NCBI RefSeq assembly: GCF_000018545.1
Contig: NC_012586.1
Coordinates: forward strand, 930,001 to 994,000
Direction: 5' to 3'
Source of the DNA: Sinorhizobium fredii NGR234
GTDB lineage: Bacteria > Pseudomonadota > Alphaproteobacteria > Rhizobiales > Rhizobiaceae
DNA: 64,000 nt
The notes under the pieces were generated by a model, which saw only the letters and a list, made by a program, of their open reading frames with translations, ran no database searches and had not been told where the DNA came from. How positions within the stretch are numbered: position 1 is the first letter of the stretch; every line of letters begins with the position of its first letter. A program made the position numbers and the translations under genes. Shown one piece after another: positions 1-9,171 of the stretch.

Positions 1-1679
1 ATTCCGATGGCAAGAGTGCTACACAGCCATTCGCTGGGATTGCGCGCCCCACCTATGGACGCTTGTAGCCACGGGAGCTTCTTAGGGTCTGCAGCCGTTG
101 AGGACGTGTGTCCCGACACGCACAGTTCTTGAATCGCTTGCCTAGCCTTTAAAGGCGACTCATAGGCTATGTACTTTACCGTTTCCAGGACCATCCGAGA
201 CGATATTTTGGCTACTATGTTCACGATGGCTTTCCCGTAGGACGGCAACTTGGTCTTGGGACTACGAACCGGGTTCGGCGGCGGGTATTTCATGGCAACA
301 CCCGCGCGGGGGCGAAAGCGGTGGCCGAGAATCGGGGAGATCTTTTCCAAGAACCTGGCCTTGTCGCTTTCGGACGCTGACTCCGGGGGAGCGTAGAGGT
401 CCGCATAACGCGAATACCATTGCTCATCGAAGTCGAATTGATTCCAAAATGCGCCGCTCAGCGCGTCCATAGACGCAGAACCGGCGACACCGCTTCTGAC
501 AAAACCATAGTAGTCGGGCTCGACAGGATCGAAATCGAAGTTCTGGAAGACGGGTATGCCTCGGTGCAGCAATTCGATAACGACTGAGGAATTCGCTACC
601 ACGGCGATGTGGGGAAAAACGGGAAAGTCGTTGAGAGCGGAAAGTCCGCGCGGCCATTCAACGGCTGCCTGATTCGGGTGCGGTTTAACATGTACCGACG
701 AGACATGCGGATTGGTCCTCAGGCGCTCAAACACAAGCCGGAGACCGTCGACGTCAACACGCCCGGTTGTATACAAGACAACGCTCTGTTTTCCCAACTC
801 GTCACGGTTGCATTGCGGATAGCGGAAAGGCTCGGGGAAACGGGAAATAATGAAAGCGTCACCATTGATGGGACCGATCTCTTCGTAAATCCGGCGAGAA
901 ACAGCGTTCCGAAGAATGCTGAACTCAAAGTCAAGGGGGGGGAAGCTGGTCGAAACCTCGGCGTGTTGTACATAGAGCCGTCTGATGTTGAAGGTTTTCA
1001 TCGCCAATGAAAACGCAACGGGATTTGGCGAATGATCGTTGGCGACAATGGCCAAGAACGGATGCTTGCTGTCGCTTCGTGCCAGCGAGAACAGATACCG
1101 GATAAAATGGACGGCGAATTGTCCGAGCTGATACACGAGTTCCGGCCCGAGCGTCGCTCTGCTGTCGATGTAATCGACCATGACCGGCGTCAGGTGCTCG
1201 ACAAGCTGGTCGAGATCAGCCTGGCTGTGCCGTCTCTTGGAAAACTTCAAGTCGACGGCGTTGAAGTGGCTAAATTTTCTGTCGATCCGCCCGAGAACGT
1301 CAAGAAGGAATGAAAACTCACGGAGGTTGTTTTCCGTCCGGCCAAGAAACAGGATATCAACGTCGGGCAACGCATAGGTGGCTTGCTTCGACATCCTGAT
1401 GGCCGCCTGCAATTCCGAGATGGCGGAACGCCGTCGATCCTCGATCGGTGCCGACGGGCTGAATCGATCACGGAAGTCACTGGTGAGCTTGTGACCAATG
1501 ATTGCGTCGTAGTCGGGATTCCCGTCGATTACCCGCGCTACTCTGTCTAGACCGGCCAAAAAGTGGGTCCGCACCGTCTCTGAAACGAGGATTTTACCGA
1601 TGGAGGCGGGGTCGCTGGATAGCATGGAACGGGCCCTTTTATTCTCTGCTGAACCTAATGACGCGTCGGCGTTTAACAC
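1..1679 (-). CDS. Surface-polysaccharide (glycosyltransferase-like) protein, 3' end outside window
   Basis: This leftward frame stays open from a GTG at 1679 (an ATG lies at 1625) to the window edge. The run of eight G at about 936-943 does not break it. The C-terminal half has VHVKPHPNQ, then VVANSSVVIELLHRGIPVF, a layout seen in capsule and CDP-glycerol-type transferases where a HP motif precedes a nucleotide-sugar site. Upstream, a second frame from a GTG at 1773 reads like the natural N-terminus (RRLGERPYEQYLTLIDP). It would join this frame if one G were removed from the run 1687-1691, so the gene may be frameshifted or misassembled there. It is the last visible gene of the leftward cluster starting near 4512. 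The polysaccharide role is inferred from motif and neighbours. Confidence 0.6.
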   Translation of the reverse strand, partial: MLNADASLGSAENKRARSMLSSDPASIGKILVSETVRTHFLAGLDRVARVIDGNPDYDAIIGHKLTSDFRDRFSPSAPIEDRRRSAISELQAAIRMSKQATYALPDVDILFLGRTENNLREFSFLLDVLGRIDRKFSHFNAVDLKFSKRRHSQADLDQLVEHLTPVMVDYIDSRATLGPELVYQLGQFAVHFIRYLFSLARSDSKHPFLAIVANDHSPNPVAFSLAMKTFNIRRLYVQHAEVSTSFPPLDFEFSILRNAVSRRIYEEIGPINGDAFIISRFPEPFRYPQCNRDELGKQSVVLYTTGRVDVDGLRLVFERLRTNPHVSSVHVKPHPNQAAVEWPRGLSALNDFPVFPHIAVVANSSVVIELLHRGIPVFQNFDFDPVEPDYYGFVRSGVAGSASMDALSGAFWNQFDFDEQWYSRYADLYAPPESASESDKARFLEKISPILGHRFRPRAGVAMKYPPPNPVRSPKTKLPSYGKAIVNIVAKISSRMVLETVKYIAYESPLKARQAIQELCVSGHTSSTAADPKKLPWLQASIGGARNPSEWLCSTLAIG

Positions 1680-1833
1680 GCCTGCAGGGGGCTGTCAGCA
1701 GCGCGATGGGGTCAATCAAGGTCAAATACTGTTCGTAGGGCCTCTCTCCCAGCCGACGAAGACAATGCGCCACTTAGTCAGCGTCGACGCTGCGTCCGGA
1801 GGACAGAACCGGTGCATTACGCCGGCTTAGTAT

Positions 1834-2601
1834 TCACTCGGATGACTTGATCCCCGCCAGATCAAAGAGAAACCGCAACACATCGATGCCATATGCACTG
1901 TTCATATGATACGGGTCTCCGTCATTGGTCGGCCGCGTCCATCTTGCTTTCAGGAGCCGCGCCTCCTTCGCGTAATGCGACTTTGTTAAATATGTGCTGG
2001 CCAACGTCGCTTCTGGCTGCGGAATGTAGTTGACGCCCGTCAATCTGGAAATCGCTCGATCGAGATACCGATTGCAGTCGTCGAGCAAGTTCTCGTCCAG
2101 CCAATAAGACGTCGATTGCCTTTCCGTAATATCTGCACTCGGAAAAGGGTTTGGGACCATGAAGATTGGTGTGTCACCGGCAATTTTTTTTACCAAGTCA
2201 AGACACTTGATGGCTGGCGAGCCCTCAATGAGGGTTTGCCGCGCTTCATCCAGCAGGGTATCTGAGATTAAGTGTGTATCGCCAGCCGCGGAATAAAAAT
2301 GAAGAGGCCTGTGTTTGGCAAATAAGGCCATGAGCGGGACTAGGCCGAATCCCATGCCAACCAGAACATAGATGTCATAGTCGGACGCGATCGACTCTTG
2401 ACCGCCATAAGCGACGAACATTTCGCGCACTGCCTCCGTGGTCGGGAAGATGCGCCCTTGCCTGACCTCGAGCTGCTTCATGGCGTTCGCTGCGCCAGAG
2501 AAGAAGTCTATTGTGACGTTCGGGTAAGAGGACTTGATCTCATCCCAACCGAGTTTGAAAGCTGCATTGTGGGAATTGCCAAGGCACGCTATTCTAATCA
2601 T
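1834..2601 (-). CDS. SGNH/GDSL-like protein of the polysaccharide cluster
   Basis: This 255-residue protein starts MIRIACLGNSHNAAF, with the GxS-like block typical of the SGNH hydrolase fold. Near the C-terminus DPYHMNSAYG could supply the Asp/His of such a site. The ATG at 2601 overlaps the stop of the upstream GSCFA gene as ATGA, which decides the start and indicates translational coupling; a longer reading to 2637 has no such support. Proteins of this kind often add or remove acyl groups on surface glycans or act as non-catalytic partners. The substrate is not visible from sequence. The pairing with a GSCFA protein suggests the two act on the same glycan. Confidence 0.6.
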   Translation of the reverse strand: MIRIACLGNSHNAAFKLGWDEIKSSYPNVTIDFFSGAANAMKQLEVRQGRIFPTTEAVREMFVAYGGQESIASDYDIYVLVGMGFGLVPLMALFAKHRPLHFYSAAGDTHLISDTLLDEARQTLIEGSPAIKCLDLVKKIAGDTPIFMVPNPFPSADITERQSTSYWLDENLLDDCNRYLDRAISRLTGVNYIPQPEATLASTYLTKSHYAKEARLLKARWTRPTNDGDPYHMNSAYGIDVLRFLFDLAGIKSSE

Positions 2602-3641
2602 TGAGGTGCAAAAGCCTCCAACAAAGCGTCTTCGCATACGACTTCCTCAGAAGTCTTGGTTCCAAAGACTTCCGGTTTGGTCTTCGTCTCTACGCCTTCG
2701 TGCGCTGCAAAGAATGAACGCATGACGGCTTCGACACCTGCGCGCTGGACTGTCCTCTTGTTTTGTTCGAATAGCGCCTCACCTAGGAAGGGAGTGCTCA
2801 AAAGCTCGTAAGATGGAAAATAGTCGATATCGTCGAATGTCTCAGAAAGTTCGCCGGCGACCGCCCTCAGAGTTGATTTAGAGCGCACGGTGGAAACAAG
2901 AACATGGCGAGACTCAGCGGTTGCTGTCAGCGGGACAGGAGAAACAGTTAGAAGGAAGCGCATCTCGGGGTTCATACGCCTGGCGATGTTTCTAAAAGAA
3001 AGCATGTCCTGAAGGATTTCAACAAACGTTAGGTTCCTGAAGACATGTACATCATCGGAAAACTTGCCAGCGGAGACGCCGGGAGCGGTCTGATAAACGA
3101 GGCCGGTAGCCTTGTGAAACCAGGCTTCGGTGAGGCCAAGCGTGAAAATGAAAAGGTCGCATTGCGACAATAGCGATCTGAACCTGGACAGATGATCACG
3201 ACGCTGAAGCACTACTTCTTCACTGGTTGGCAGTCCGCTGGGTTCGACGGTCGGGCGGAAGGCATCATAAAAGCGGCCATCCTTTTGCCAAAGGTAATGC
3301 TGCGGCTGAATTTCAAGTTCGCCTGTAGCTTCCCTCGTCAGCTGCAGGAGGTGTCTAGACGTATAGATGTTGCCGTGTCGCGCAGAGTAGAGCCCAAATC
3401 CAAAACGATTGGCTAGCTTACCAGATACACCGGACGGTGGGGGTTCAACGTCAAGGACATTGTATTTTCTGTCGCGGAGCGCGCGGGCGATTTCTTGAGC
3501 GAAACAACTGCCAGCGGTGGCTATACGGAGGCCCTCGATGGGCCATTTAGGCGAGTATATCTCTTCAATGGTGCAAGACGTGAAAGGCGTCACGCCAGTT
3601 TTCCAGAACTGGCGTGACGGCAATGTACTATATGGCGTCAT
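2598..3641 (-). CDS. GSCFA-family protein
   Basis: This 347-residue protein carries the family-defining block TAGSCFAQEIARAL near residue 40, followed by a long conserved domain (FIFTLGLTEAWF, then LLTVSPVPLTAT). GSCFA proteins (PF08885) are SGNH-like proteins found in glycan loci, and their biochemistry is poorly known. The ATG at 3641 is preceded by GGAGGA at good spacing; an in-frame extension to 3695 lacks this. It is coupled to the SGNH-like gene downstream. A role in modifying the K-antigen is an inference from context only. Confidence 0.75.
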   Translation of the reverse strand: MTPYSTLPSRQFWKTGVTPFTSCTIEEIYSPKWPIEGLRIATAGSCFAQEIARALRDRKYNVLDVEPPPSGVSGKLANRFGFGLYSARHGNIYTSRHLLQLTREATGELEIQPQHYLWQKDGRFYDAFRPTVEPSGLPTSEEVVLQRRDHLSRFRSLLSQCDLFIFTLGLTEAWFHKATGLVYQTAPGVSAGKFSDDVHVFRNLTFVEILQDMLSFRNIARRMNPEMRFLLTVSPVPLTATAESRHVLVSTVRSKSTLRAVAGELSETFDDIDYFPSYELLSTPFLGEALFEQNKRTVQRAGVEAVMRSFFAAHEGVETKTKPEVFGTKTSEEVVCEDALLEAFAPQ

Positions 3642-3717
3642 GCGTCCTCCAAGAGCTATTGCAAGAGTTTCACGACACGAAAACACATTCGGCAACAGCG
3701 AAGTTGCACATGTCCGG

Positions 3718-4101
3718 TCATTCTGGAATGTCTTCGCTTAGGCAGCGGAGTGCAGCGACACAAAGCGCCAGCGCTGGCGTTGCTGCCTGGGCATATTCTC
3801 CACCGCCGATTACAGCAGTTCCATTTCCACCCACCCAACTGCAGCCACCAGTGTGACCGGGACGTATTGCATGCGCTAACTCGAATGCATCTTGGAGATT
3901 TGATGTGTACAAGGGAACTCTGCCGAAATCATCCCCGGCCGGGACAAGCCAAAGAGTTCGAACTCGCGTTTCACCTGTTTTGGGGTCGGTGGAGAATTGC
4001 TCACGCCGCCTCCAGCCGATGACCTCCGCTATCAAGGCGTCTAAGCCTCGAGTTGGGGAGGATGCATTCTCAAGGCGGGTTATAACTACTTGCAAGTCCA
4101 T
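3718..4101 (-). CDS. Small protein with phage ABA-sandwich-like sequence
   Basis: This 127-residue protein starts at the ATG at 4101; an in-frame TTG at 4113 is less likely. It contains LIAEVIGWRR, LWLVPAGDD and a C-terminal region with LYTSNLQDAFELAH then ALALCVAALR. The pattern resembles small phage-derived proteins annotated with the phage ABA sandwich domain, which are common in rhizobial genomes. It lies between the GSCFA and acetyltransferase genes on the same strand, with a 27-base gap upstream. Its function is unknown, and it may be a passenger in the glycan cluster. Confidence 0.55.
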   Translation of the reverse strand: MDLQVVITRLENASSPTRGLDALIAEVIGWRRREQFSTDPKTGETRVRTLWLVPAGDDFGRVPLYTSNLQDAFELAHAIRPGHTGGCSWVGGNGTAVIGGGEYAQAATPALALCVAALRCLSEDIPE

Positions 4102-4128
4102 CTCAGTGCTCAACGACGAGATCGCTTC

Positions 4129-4512
4129 TTAATCGACGAATTTGACGATGTGCCCAGCGCGCTCCGCTGCTTTCATGGATGCGATGTTTTCACGCTTCAC
4201 CTCAGCCACCTTCTGGCCGAACGCTCTCTTTGCTTCGACAAGCATTGCCTCGCCGACTCCCTTTTGGCGTTGCTCCGGGGCGACTGTATAGCTGATCTCA
4301 TCGCGGTCAATTCGAACAGTGCCAACTGGAATTCCGTCAACCTCGGCTATGTAAAGGCCGTGGTCTTCGCACTGCAGGCGTCTGGTGAGCCAGCCGACAT
4401 GGCTATCCCAAACTAATTCAGATGTGTCGCGTGACACTTGCCTGGTCTCGGGGTCGTTTCTCCAGTCGAACAGCAACTTGGCATCGTCCATTGTCGCTTT
4501 GCGAAGTTCCAT
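4129..4512 (-). CDS. GNAT acetyltransferase, PseH candidate
   Basis: This 127-residue GNAT protein starts MELRKATMDDAKLLFDW and continues WRNDPETRQVS, the opening typical of PseH/RimJ-like sugar N-acetyltransferases. It has the acetyl-CoA loop VAPEQRQKGVGEAML and the closing block NIASMKAAERAG. The ATG at 4512 has GGAGAGG just upstream; a longer frame to 4572 lacks one. The pseudaminic acid route needs PseH to acetylate the C4 amino group made by PseC, and no other GNAT gene lies in the pse operon, so this gene on the opposite strand probably fills that step. In K-antigens carrying other acyl groups, the enzyme could use a different acyl donor. Confidence 0.7.
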   Translation of the reverse strand: MELRKATMDDAKLLFDWRNDPETRQVSRDTSELVWDSHVGWLTRRLQCEDHGLYIAEVDGIPVGTVRIDRDEISYTVAPEQRQKGVGEAMLVEAKRAFGQKVAEVKRENIASMKAAERAGHIVKFVD

Positions 4513-4657
4513 GTGTCCTCTCCGGTTAGTGGCTGTTTGTCTGCTACGAAATGCACGTGAGTCAATAGGCAAGCCCCTATTAGATGTGTAGAGTCCGCGC
4601 CGCGCATCGCTCGGGGGCGGTGAGACGACGAAACAAAATTGGAATAAGGTCCATTGT

Positions 4658-5302
4658 ATGTCTGGGGAAAACGAAAAGGTTGAAAAGCTAAGCCTGGAAG
4701 AGGCGCATAACTATTGGATGCACCCAGACGATGGTGCAAACAATCCGCTAGAATATCTTGTCGACAGCGAGAGACTCAGAGCGCGAAACGCCTCACTCTT
4801 GTCTATATTCGAAAAACACGTGGACCCTTCAGATTCGATCCTCGAAATCGGGTGCAATGCCGGCAGAAATTTGCATGCACTTTGGAATGCCGGTTATCAG
4901 AATTTGTCGGCCGTCGAGATCAGCACCAATGCGATCGACATCATGAGTAGATTTCTGCCCGAAGTGCGGAAGAACACGAAGATCACCATTGGCGCGATAG
5001 AGGACATCATTAAAGGGATCCCAAGCACGCGGCATGATGTGATCTTTACAATGGCTGTACTCGTGCATTTGCCCTACGAGAGCGATTGGATCTTCAAAGA
5101 GATCGCCAGACGCGCGAAAAAGAAGATAATAATCTTTGAATGCGAAGCACAGAGTGAGCACTCGCCGCGCCATTTTCCTCGAAAGTACAAGCGGCTGTTC
5201 CAACTCTGCAAGAGGCCACAGATTGACCAAGTCTGGCCAGTCCCGGGCCTTCCTAAATCATATGTCTGTCGTGTCTTTGGGCCACGCCCTGGTGACGATT
5301 AA
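4658..5302 (+). CDS. SAM-dependent methyltransferase, pseudaminate-locus type
   Basis: This 214-residue class I methyltransferase has motif I as ILEIGCNAGRNLHAL (about residues 62-76), an acidic post-I position in SAVEIS, and a later IFTMAVLVHLP block. The GCNAGRNL version of motif I and the overall length match the methylases that accompany pseudaminic acid gene sets (the TIGR03587-type family). It is divergent from the acetyltransferase gene with about 145 bases between, and an AAGG lies upstream of its ATG. The methylated target is not shown by sequence; a sugar of the K-antigen repeat is the obvious candidate. Confidence 0.7.
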   Translation: MSGENEKVEKLSLEEAHNYWMHPDDGANNPLEYLVDSERLRARNASLLSIFEKHVDPSDSILEIGCNAGRNLHALWNAGYQNLSAVEISTNAIDIMSRFLPEVRKNTKITIGAIEDIIKGIPSTRHDVIFTMAVLVHLPYESDWIFKEIARRAKKKIIIFECEAQSEHSPRHFPRKYKRLFQLCKRPQIDQVWPVPGLPKSYVCRVFGPRPGDD

Positions 5303-5871
5303 TCGCGAGCCAGCCCCGCCATTCAGAGGGTTTAGTGCGATCGGGGCAGAGAATGCATTCCCAGAAAAAAGGCGGAAGCGATAGATGAAACCGGACCTCA
5401 TGCGGGAGCCCGCTTGACTACCGGCCAAATCGGCCTCGTTGAATTTGAGAGAACCTAGCGCTGACCGGGCTTTCCTGCCGGTGCTGACCGCGCAAGGCGC
5501 GAAGTGGCAGATTCGACACGGATGGGCTTAGCAAGGCGCAGAACTGCTGGCCAACCGCGGATTCATGCGCGTGAATGAACTGGTCCAGCAAGTCAGCACC
5601 CTCGAAGGGCCGACAGCGGCGAGGCGGGGAGAGATCGCGGAGATGAAGTCGATCACCGAAATGTGAAACGGTGGACGCTGAAGGGCGGCGGACTTCAGGT
5701 GTTCGGTATTGAAGCGGCGGCGCCCCCGCGTGATCTTTGCCGGCGTGGTCAATCGCGCTCTTGGGCTGCTGTTGCGCGATGGGTAAAGCCGCCTTGCTCG
5801 CCCAGGTATTGCTACGGGTTGTCCAATGCTGATATGAGGCGTCGGCTCACGATATCGGAGACGATCGCTCT
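5303..5871 (+). other. Gene-poor stretch with a degraded coding remnant
   Basis: No intact gene is supported here. A rightward frame ending at a TGA near 5667 reads ELLANRGFMRVNELVQQVS and further coding-like sequence, but stops interrupt it upstream. It looks like the 3' remnant of a lost gene between the methyltransferase and the permease. Confidence 0.4.
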
Positions 5872-6648
5872 ATGGAGTGGCTGAAGAAACATATTCGCGT
5901 GACGATATCCCTGATGATCCGGGAGATGTCGACGCGATACGGCGGTAAGCCCGGGGGATACCTATGGGCCTTCATCGACCCGATTGCGCATGTCGGTTTC
6001 ATGACCTTCATCTTTCATGCGATCGCGCGCGTTCCGGCGCTCGGCTCCAGTTTCGCGCTGTTCTTTGCGTCCGGATATCTGCCGTACATGTTCTACTCAT
6101 CCATGGCCGGCTTCATAAATGGCTCGATTAAGGCAAACCGCTCGCTCCTCAGCTATCCGATCGTTGCGCCGGCCGATGTGGTGGTATCGAGATATTTCGT
6201 TCAGATTCTGACGTCGTCCTTCGTTGGCTTTCTTGTGCTGTTTCTCGTCGCTGCCGAGGATAACCTCTCTGTTTTCCGGGCGATCCAACTCGACAGGGTT
6301 GTGACTGCCTCTCTAATGGCCACATTGCTGGGATTGGGTGTAGGGACGGCCAACATCGCGCTTTTTGCAAGGTCGTCGCTCTACGAAAAGGTCTTCGGGG
6401 TCATCATGCGGCCGCTGGTATTAGTGTCCGGCGTGTTCTTCATTCCGGACTCTCTTCCGCATCCATTCCGCGACGTTGTTTTGTACAATCCGCTAGCCCA
6501 CGTGATCATGTGGTTCCGGAGTGGCATCTACCCGGAATACCGGGCCGCCGCCCTCGATATCCATTACCTCGTCGAATGTACGGCATCCGCACTCTTCATC
6601 GGAGCCCTGCTTTTCACGATGTCCGCTCAAGAGCTTCGAGAAGGATAG
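5872..6648 (+). CDS. ABC-2 type capsule export permease (KpsM-like), first copy
   Basis: This 258-residue inner-membrane protein has about six hydrophobic segments and the KpsM-family block MIREMSTRYGGKPGGYLWAF at residues 17-36. It is closely related along its whole length to the second permease at 14307-15077: both have LFFA(S/T)GY, LLSYP(I/N)VAP and VSGVFF(I/L)PDS-type blocks. KpsM proteins form the channel of ABC transporters that export group 2 capsular polysaccharide. This copy has no ATPase gene beside it and would have to borrow RkpS. S. meliloti is known to carry two such permease genes (rkpT1 and rkpT2), so this may be the rkpT1 counterpart. Confidence 0.85.
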   Translation: MEWLKKHIRVTISLMIREMSTRYGGKPGGYLWAFIDPIAHVGFMTFIFHAIARVPALGSSFALFFASGYLPYMFYSSMAGFINGSIKANRSLLSYPIVAPADVVVSRYFVQILTSSFVGFLVLFLVAAEDNLSVFRAIQLDRVVTASLMATLLGLGVGTANIALFARSSLYEKVFGVIMRPLVLVSGVFFIPDSLPHPFRDVVLYNPLAHVIMWFRSGIYPEYRAAALDIHYLVECTASALFIGALLFTMSAQELREG

Positions 6649-7008
6649 CTTGTGAACGACACCGAATCATCGGTCGTATCGGTTGGCATTTCCACAATCT
6701 GGTAGACCCAATTGCTGTAGATATCCCCAGGACTGATCTGTAGTTGGGTCGTTTTGCTTGCCACAGGCGCCTCCCCTCGGCTATTAGGTCGCCAGTTTTC
6801 CAGCGTTCATCGGGCGGTATGCGACAGGCACGAAGAAATATCCAGGTGAATGAGAGCTTAGATGAAGCCTCACAGGCGCCCAGGAGCGTTGGCATTCCGT
6901 GTCCAGGCATTCGACTTGGCGTGGGACGAGAAGTTGTTAGGTGCTTGTGTGAAGTGTTTCTTATAAGTCGCCTTAGAAATTCTTCGCATAAACATTAAGG
7001 AGATGGTA
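6649..7008 (+). promoter_or_regulatory. Leader region of the pse operon
   Basis: About 360 bases lie between the permease and pseB with no supported gene. AAGGAG ends at 7002, six bases before the ATG at 7009, and serves as the ribosome-binding site of pseB. The promoter of the pse genes probably lies in this gap, but I cannot assign specific boxes. Confidence 0.4.
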
Positions 7009-8007
7009 ATGATTTCTGGCAGCACAATACTTGTTACTGGCGGCACGGGCTCGTTTGGAAATGCGTTTGTTCCCATGACGCTCGCCAAGTATAACCCTGC
7101 AAAGATTATTATCTACTCCCGAGATGAGATGAAACAGTGGGAGATGGCGAAGAAATACGGGGACGATTCGCGTGTCCGCTTCTTCATCGGCGATGTTCGC
7201 GACCGTGAAAGATTGTACCGCGCACTCGACGGGGTGGACTATGTCGTTCATGCGGCCGCAACCAAGATTGTGCCCACCGCCGAATACAATCCATTTGAAT
7301 GCGTGAAGACGAACATCAATGGCGCCATGAATCTCATCGATGCCTGCATCGACAAGAAGGTGAAGCGGGTCGTTGCTCTCTCCACGGACAAGGCGAGCAG
7401 CCCGATCAATCTCTATGGCGCGACGAAGCTGGCTTCCGATAAGATGTTCGTTGCCGGAAATTCCTACGCGGGTGGTCACGACACACGATTTGCCGTCGTT
7501 CGGTACGGCAATGTCATGGGGTCCCGCGGATCGGTCATTCCCTTCTTCCTGTCGATCAAGGGCAAGGGTGTTCTGCCGATCACCGATGAGCGCATGACAC
7601 GTTTCATGATCTCGCTCGAGCAGGGCGTCGAACTGGTCTGGCACGCATTCGACGACATGGAGGGAGGGGAGATATACGTCAAAAAGATCCCCTCGATGAA
7701 AGTCACCGATTTGGCCCACACGATTGCGCCGGAAGCGAAGCTCGAAATCGTCGGCATCAGGCCCGGTGAGAAGCTTCATGAGCAGATGATTGGCGAGGAG
7801 GATGCCTTCCATACCTATGAGTATGAAGAGCATTTCAAGATCTTGCCGGCTATTCACAACTGGACAGCGTCGGAGGCCCGCATCAAGGACGGCAAGAAGG
7901 TGCCGCCCGGCTTCAGCTACACAAGCGACAACAATAGGGCTTGGATGACGCAAGAGGAACTGCAGGATTGGATCGCTGCGAACGCCGAAAAGATCGGGAG
8001 CCTTTAA
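7009..8007 (+). CDS. pseB: UDP-GlcNAc 4,6-dehydratase (inverting), PseB
   Basis: This 332-residue extended SDR enzyme catalyses the first step of pseudaminic acid synthesis, converting UDP-GlcNAc to UDP-2-acetamido-2,6-dideoxy-L-arabino-hexos-4-ulose. The NAD(P) loop is TGGTGSFG (residues 10-17). The catalytic set typical of inverting PseB enzymes is visible as STDK (125-128) and YGATK (Y136, K140). I chose ATG 7009 because AAGGAG sits six bases upstream; the earlier in-frame ATG at 7003 directly abuts that site. It begins a tight operon, and pseC starts three bases after its stop. It likely corresponds to one of rkpL-rkpQ of the S. meliloti Rm41 rkp-3 region. Confidence 0.93.
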   Translation: MISGSTILVTGGTGSFGNAFVPMTLAKYNPAKIIIYSRDEMKQWEMAKKYGDDSRVRFFIGDVRDRERLYRALDGVDYVVHAAATKIVPTAEYNPFECVKTNINGAMNLIDACIDKKVKRVVALSTDKASSPINLYGATKLASDKMFVAGNSYAGGHDTRFAVVRYGNVMGSRGSVIPFFLSIKGKGVLPITDERMTRFMISLEQGVELVWHAFDDMEGGEIYVKKIPSMKVTDLAHTIAPEAKLEIVGIRPGEKLHEQMIGEEDAFHTYEYEEHFKILPAIHNWTASEARIKDGKKVPPGFSYTSDNNRAWMTQEELQDWIAANAEKIGSL

Positions 8008-8010
8008 GCG

Positions 8011-9171
8011 ATGATCCCCTACGGGCGCCAAGAGATCACGCAGGCTGATATCGACGCGGTTGCGGAGGTGCTCCGCTCCGATTTCCTGACGCAGGGGCCA
8101 ATGGTGCCTCGTTTTGAAGAGGCGCTTGCTGCGTATAGCGACGCCAAGTTCGCCTTGGCGGCAAGCAGCGCGACGTCGGCACTCCACATCGCCTGCATGG
8201 CCTTGGGGCTCGGACCGGGCGACTGGCTGTGGACGTCTCCGTTGACCTTCGTGGCATCTGCCAATTGCGCGCTCTATTGCGGAGCCAAGGTAGACTTCGT
8301 GGATGTCGATCCGCGAACCTATAATCTCTCCCCGGTAGAGCTCGAGCGCAAACTGGTGAAGGCAGAACGCGACGGCGTGCTCCCCAAGGTCGTCGTCCCC
8401 GTGCATCTCACCGGACAGCCTTGCGCGATGGCGGAAATCCATGAGCTTGCAAAGCGCTATGGATTCAGGGTCATTGAGGATGCTTCCCATGCTATCGGCG
8501 GCAAATACCGGGGTGAACCGATCGGCAACTGCCGCTACAGCGACATCACCGTCTTCAGCTTTCATCCGGTGAAGATTGTCACGACAGCGGAAGGCGGCGC
8601 TGCCCTGACGAACGACAAGGAGCTTGCAGACCGGATGGCGCTGCTTCGCAGCCACGGGATTACGCGCGATCCCGCGGTCATGACGCGCGAACCGGATGGT
8701 CCATGGTACTACCAGCAGGTGGATCTCGGATACAATTATCGCATGACTGACATGCAAGCCGCTCTGGGGTTAAGCCAGATGGCTCGCCTCAACGACTACG
8801 TCGAGAGACGCCACGTACTGGCGAAGCGGTACGACGAAATGTTGGCGCATCTCCCACTCATCACGCCGTGGCAGCATCCTGACAGCTACTCCGGCCTGCA
8901 TCTATACGTCATCCGTTTGAATCGCGCGAAGATGAAGAAAACCCACCGCACGGTTTTCGAGGGACTGCGCGCGCGGGGCATTGGTGTGAACCTGCACTAT
9001 ATTCCAGTCCACACGCAGCCTCATTATTCGCGGATGGGCTTTAGCAGCGGCGACTTTCCCGAGGCGGAACGGTACTATCAGGAGGCGATAACGTTGCCGA
9101 TATACCCGACGATGAGCGAAGCGCAGCAGGATGAGGTCGTATCTGCACTGACGGCGGAACTGACGACATGA
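8011..9171 (+). CDS. pseC: UDP-4-keto-sugar aminotransferase, PseC
   Basis: This 386-residue PLP enzyme of the DegT/DnrJ/EryC1 type transfers an amino group to C4 of the PseB product. It shows EDASHAIGGKY with the PLP-contacting Asp at about 157 and FSFHPVKIVTTAEGG with the Schiff-base Lys at about 188, the arrangement expected for PseC. Its length is normal for the family. It follows pseB directly, and its TGA overlaps the start of pseF, so the genes are co-transcribed and coupled. Confidence 0.93.
   Translation: MIPYGRQEITQADIDAVAEVLRSDFLTQGPMVPRFEEALAAYSDAKFALAASSATSALHIACMALGLGPGDWLWTSPLTFVASANCALYCGAKVDFVDVDPRTYNLSPVELERKLVKAERDGVLPKVVVPVHLTGQPCAMAEIHELAKRYGFRVIEDASHAIGGKYRGEPIGNCRYSDITVFSFHPVKIVTTAEGGAALTNDKELADRMALLRSHGITRDPAVMTREPDGPWYYQQVDLGYNYRMTDMQAALGLSQMARLNDYVERRHVLAKRYDEMLAHLPLITPWQHPDSYSGLHLYVIRLNRAKMKKTHRTVFEGLRARGIGVNLHYIPVHTQPHYSRMGFSSGDFPEAERYYQEAITLPIYPTMSEAQQDEVVSALTAELTT

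Noticed and set aside
719..973. Apparent frameshift at the run of eight G near 936-943
   Set aside because: The leftward transferase-like frame reads continuously through the run (SFPPLDFEFSI); the other frame is a shadow.
7003..7008. ATG 7003 as the start of pseB
   Set aside because: It directly abuts AAGGAG, whereas ATG 7009 has normal spacing and gives the usual PseB N-terminus.
6973..8757. 594-codon leftward open frame
   Set aside because: It is exactly antisense to pseB and pseC, which have full catalytic motifs and operon spacing; the leftward frame has no recognisable domain.
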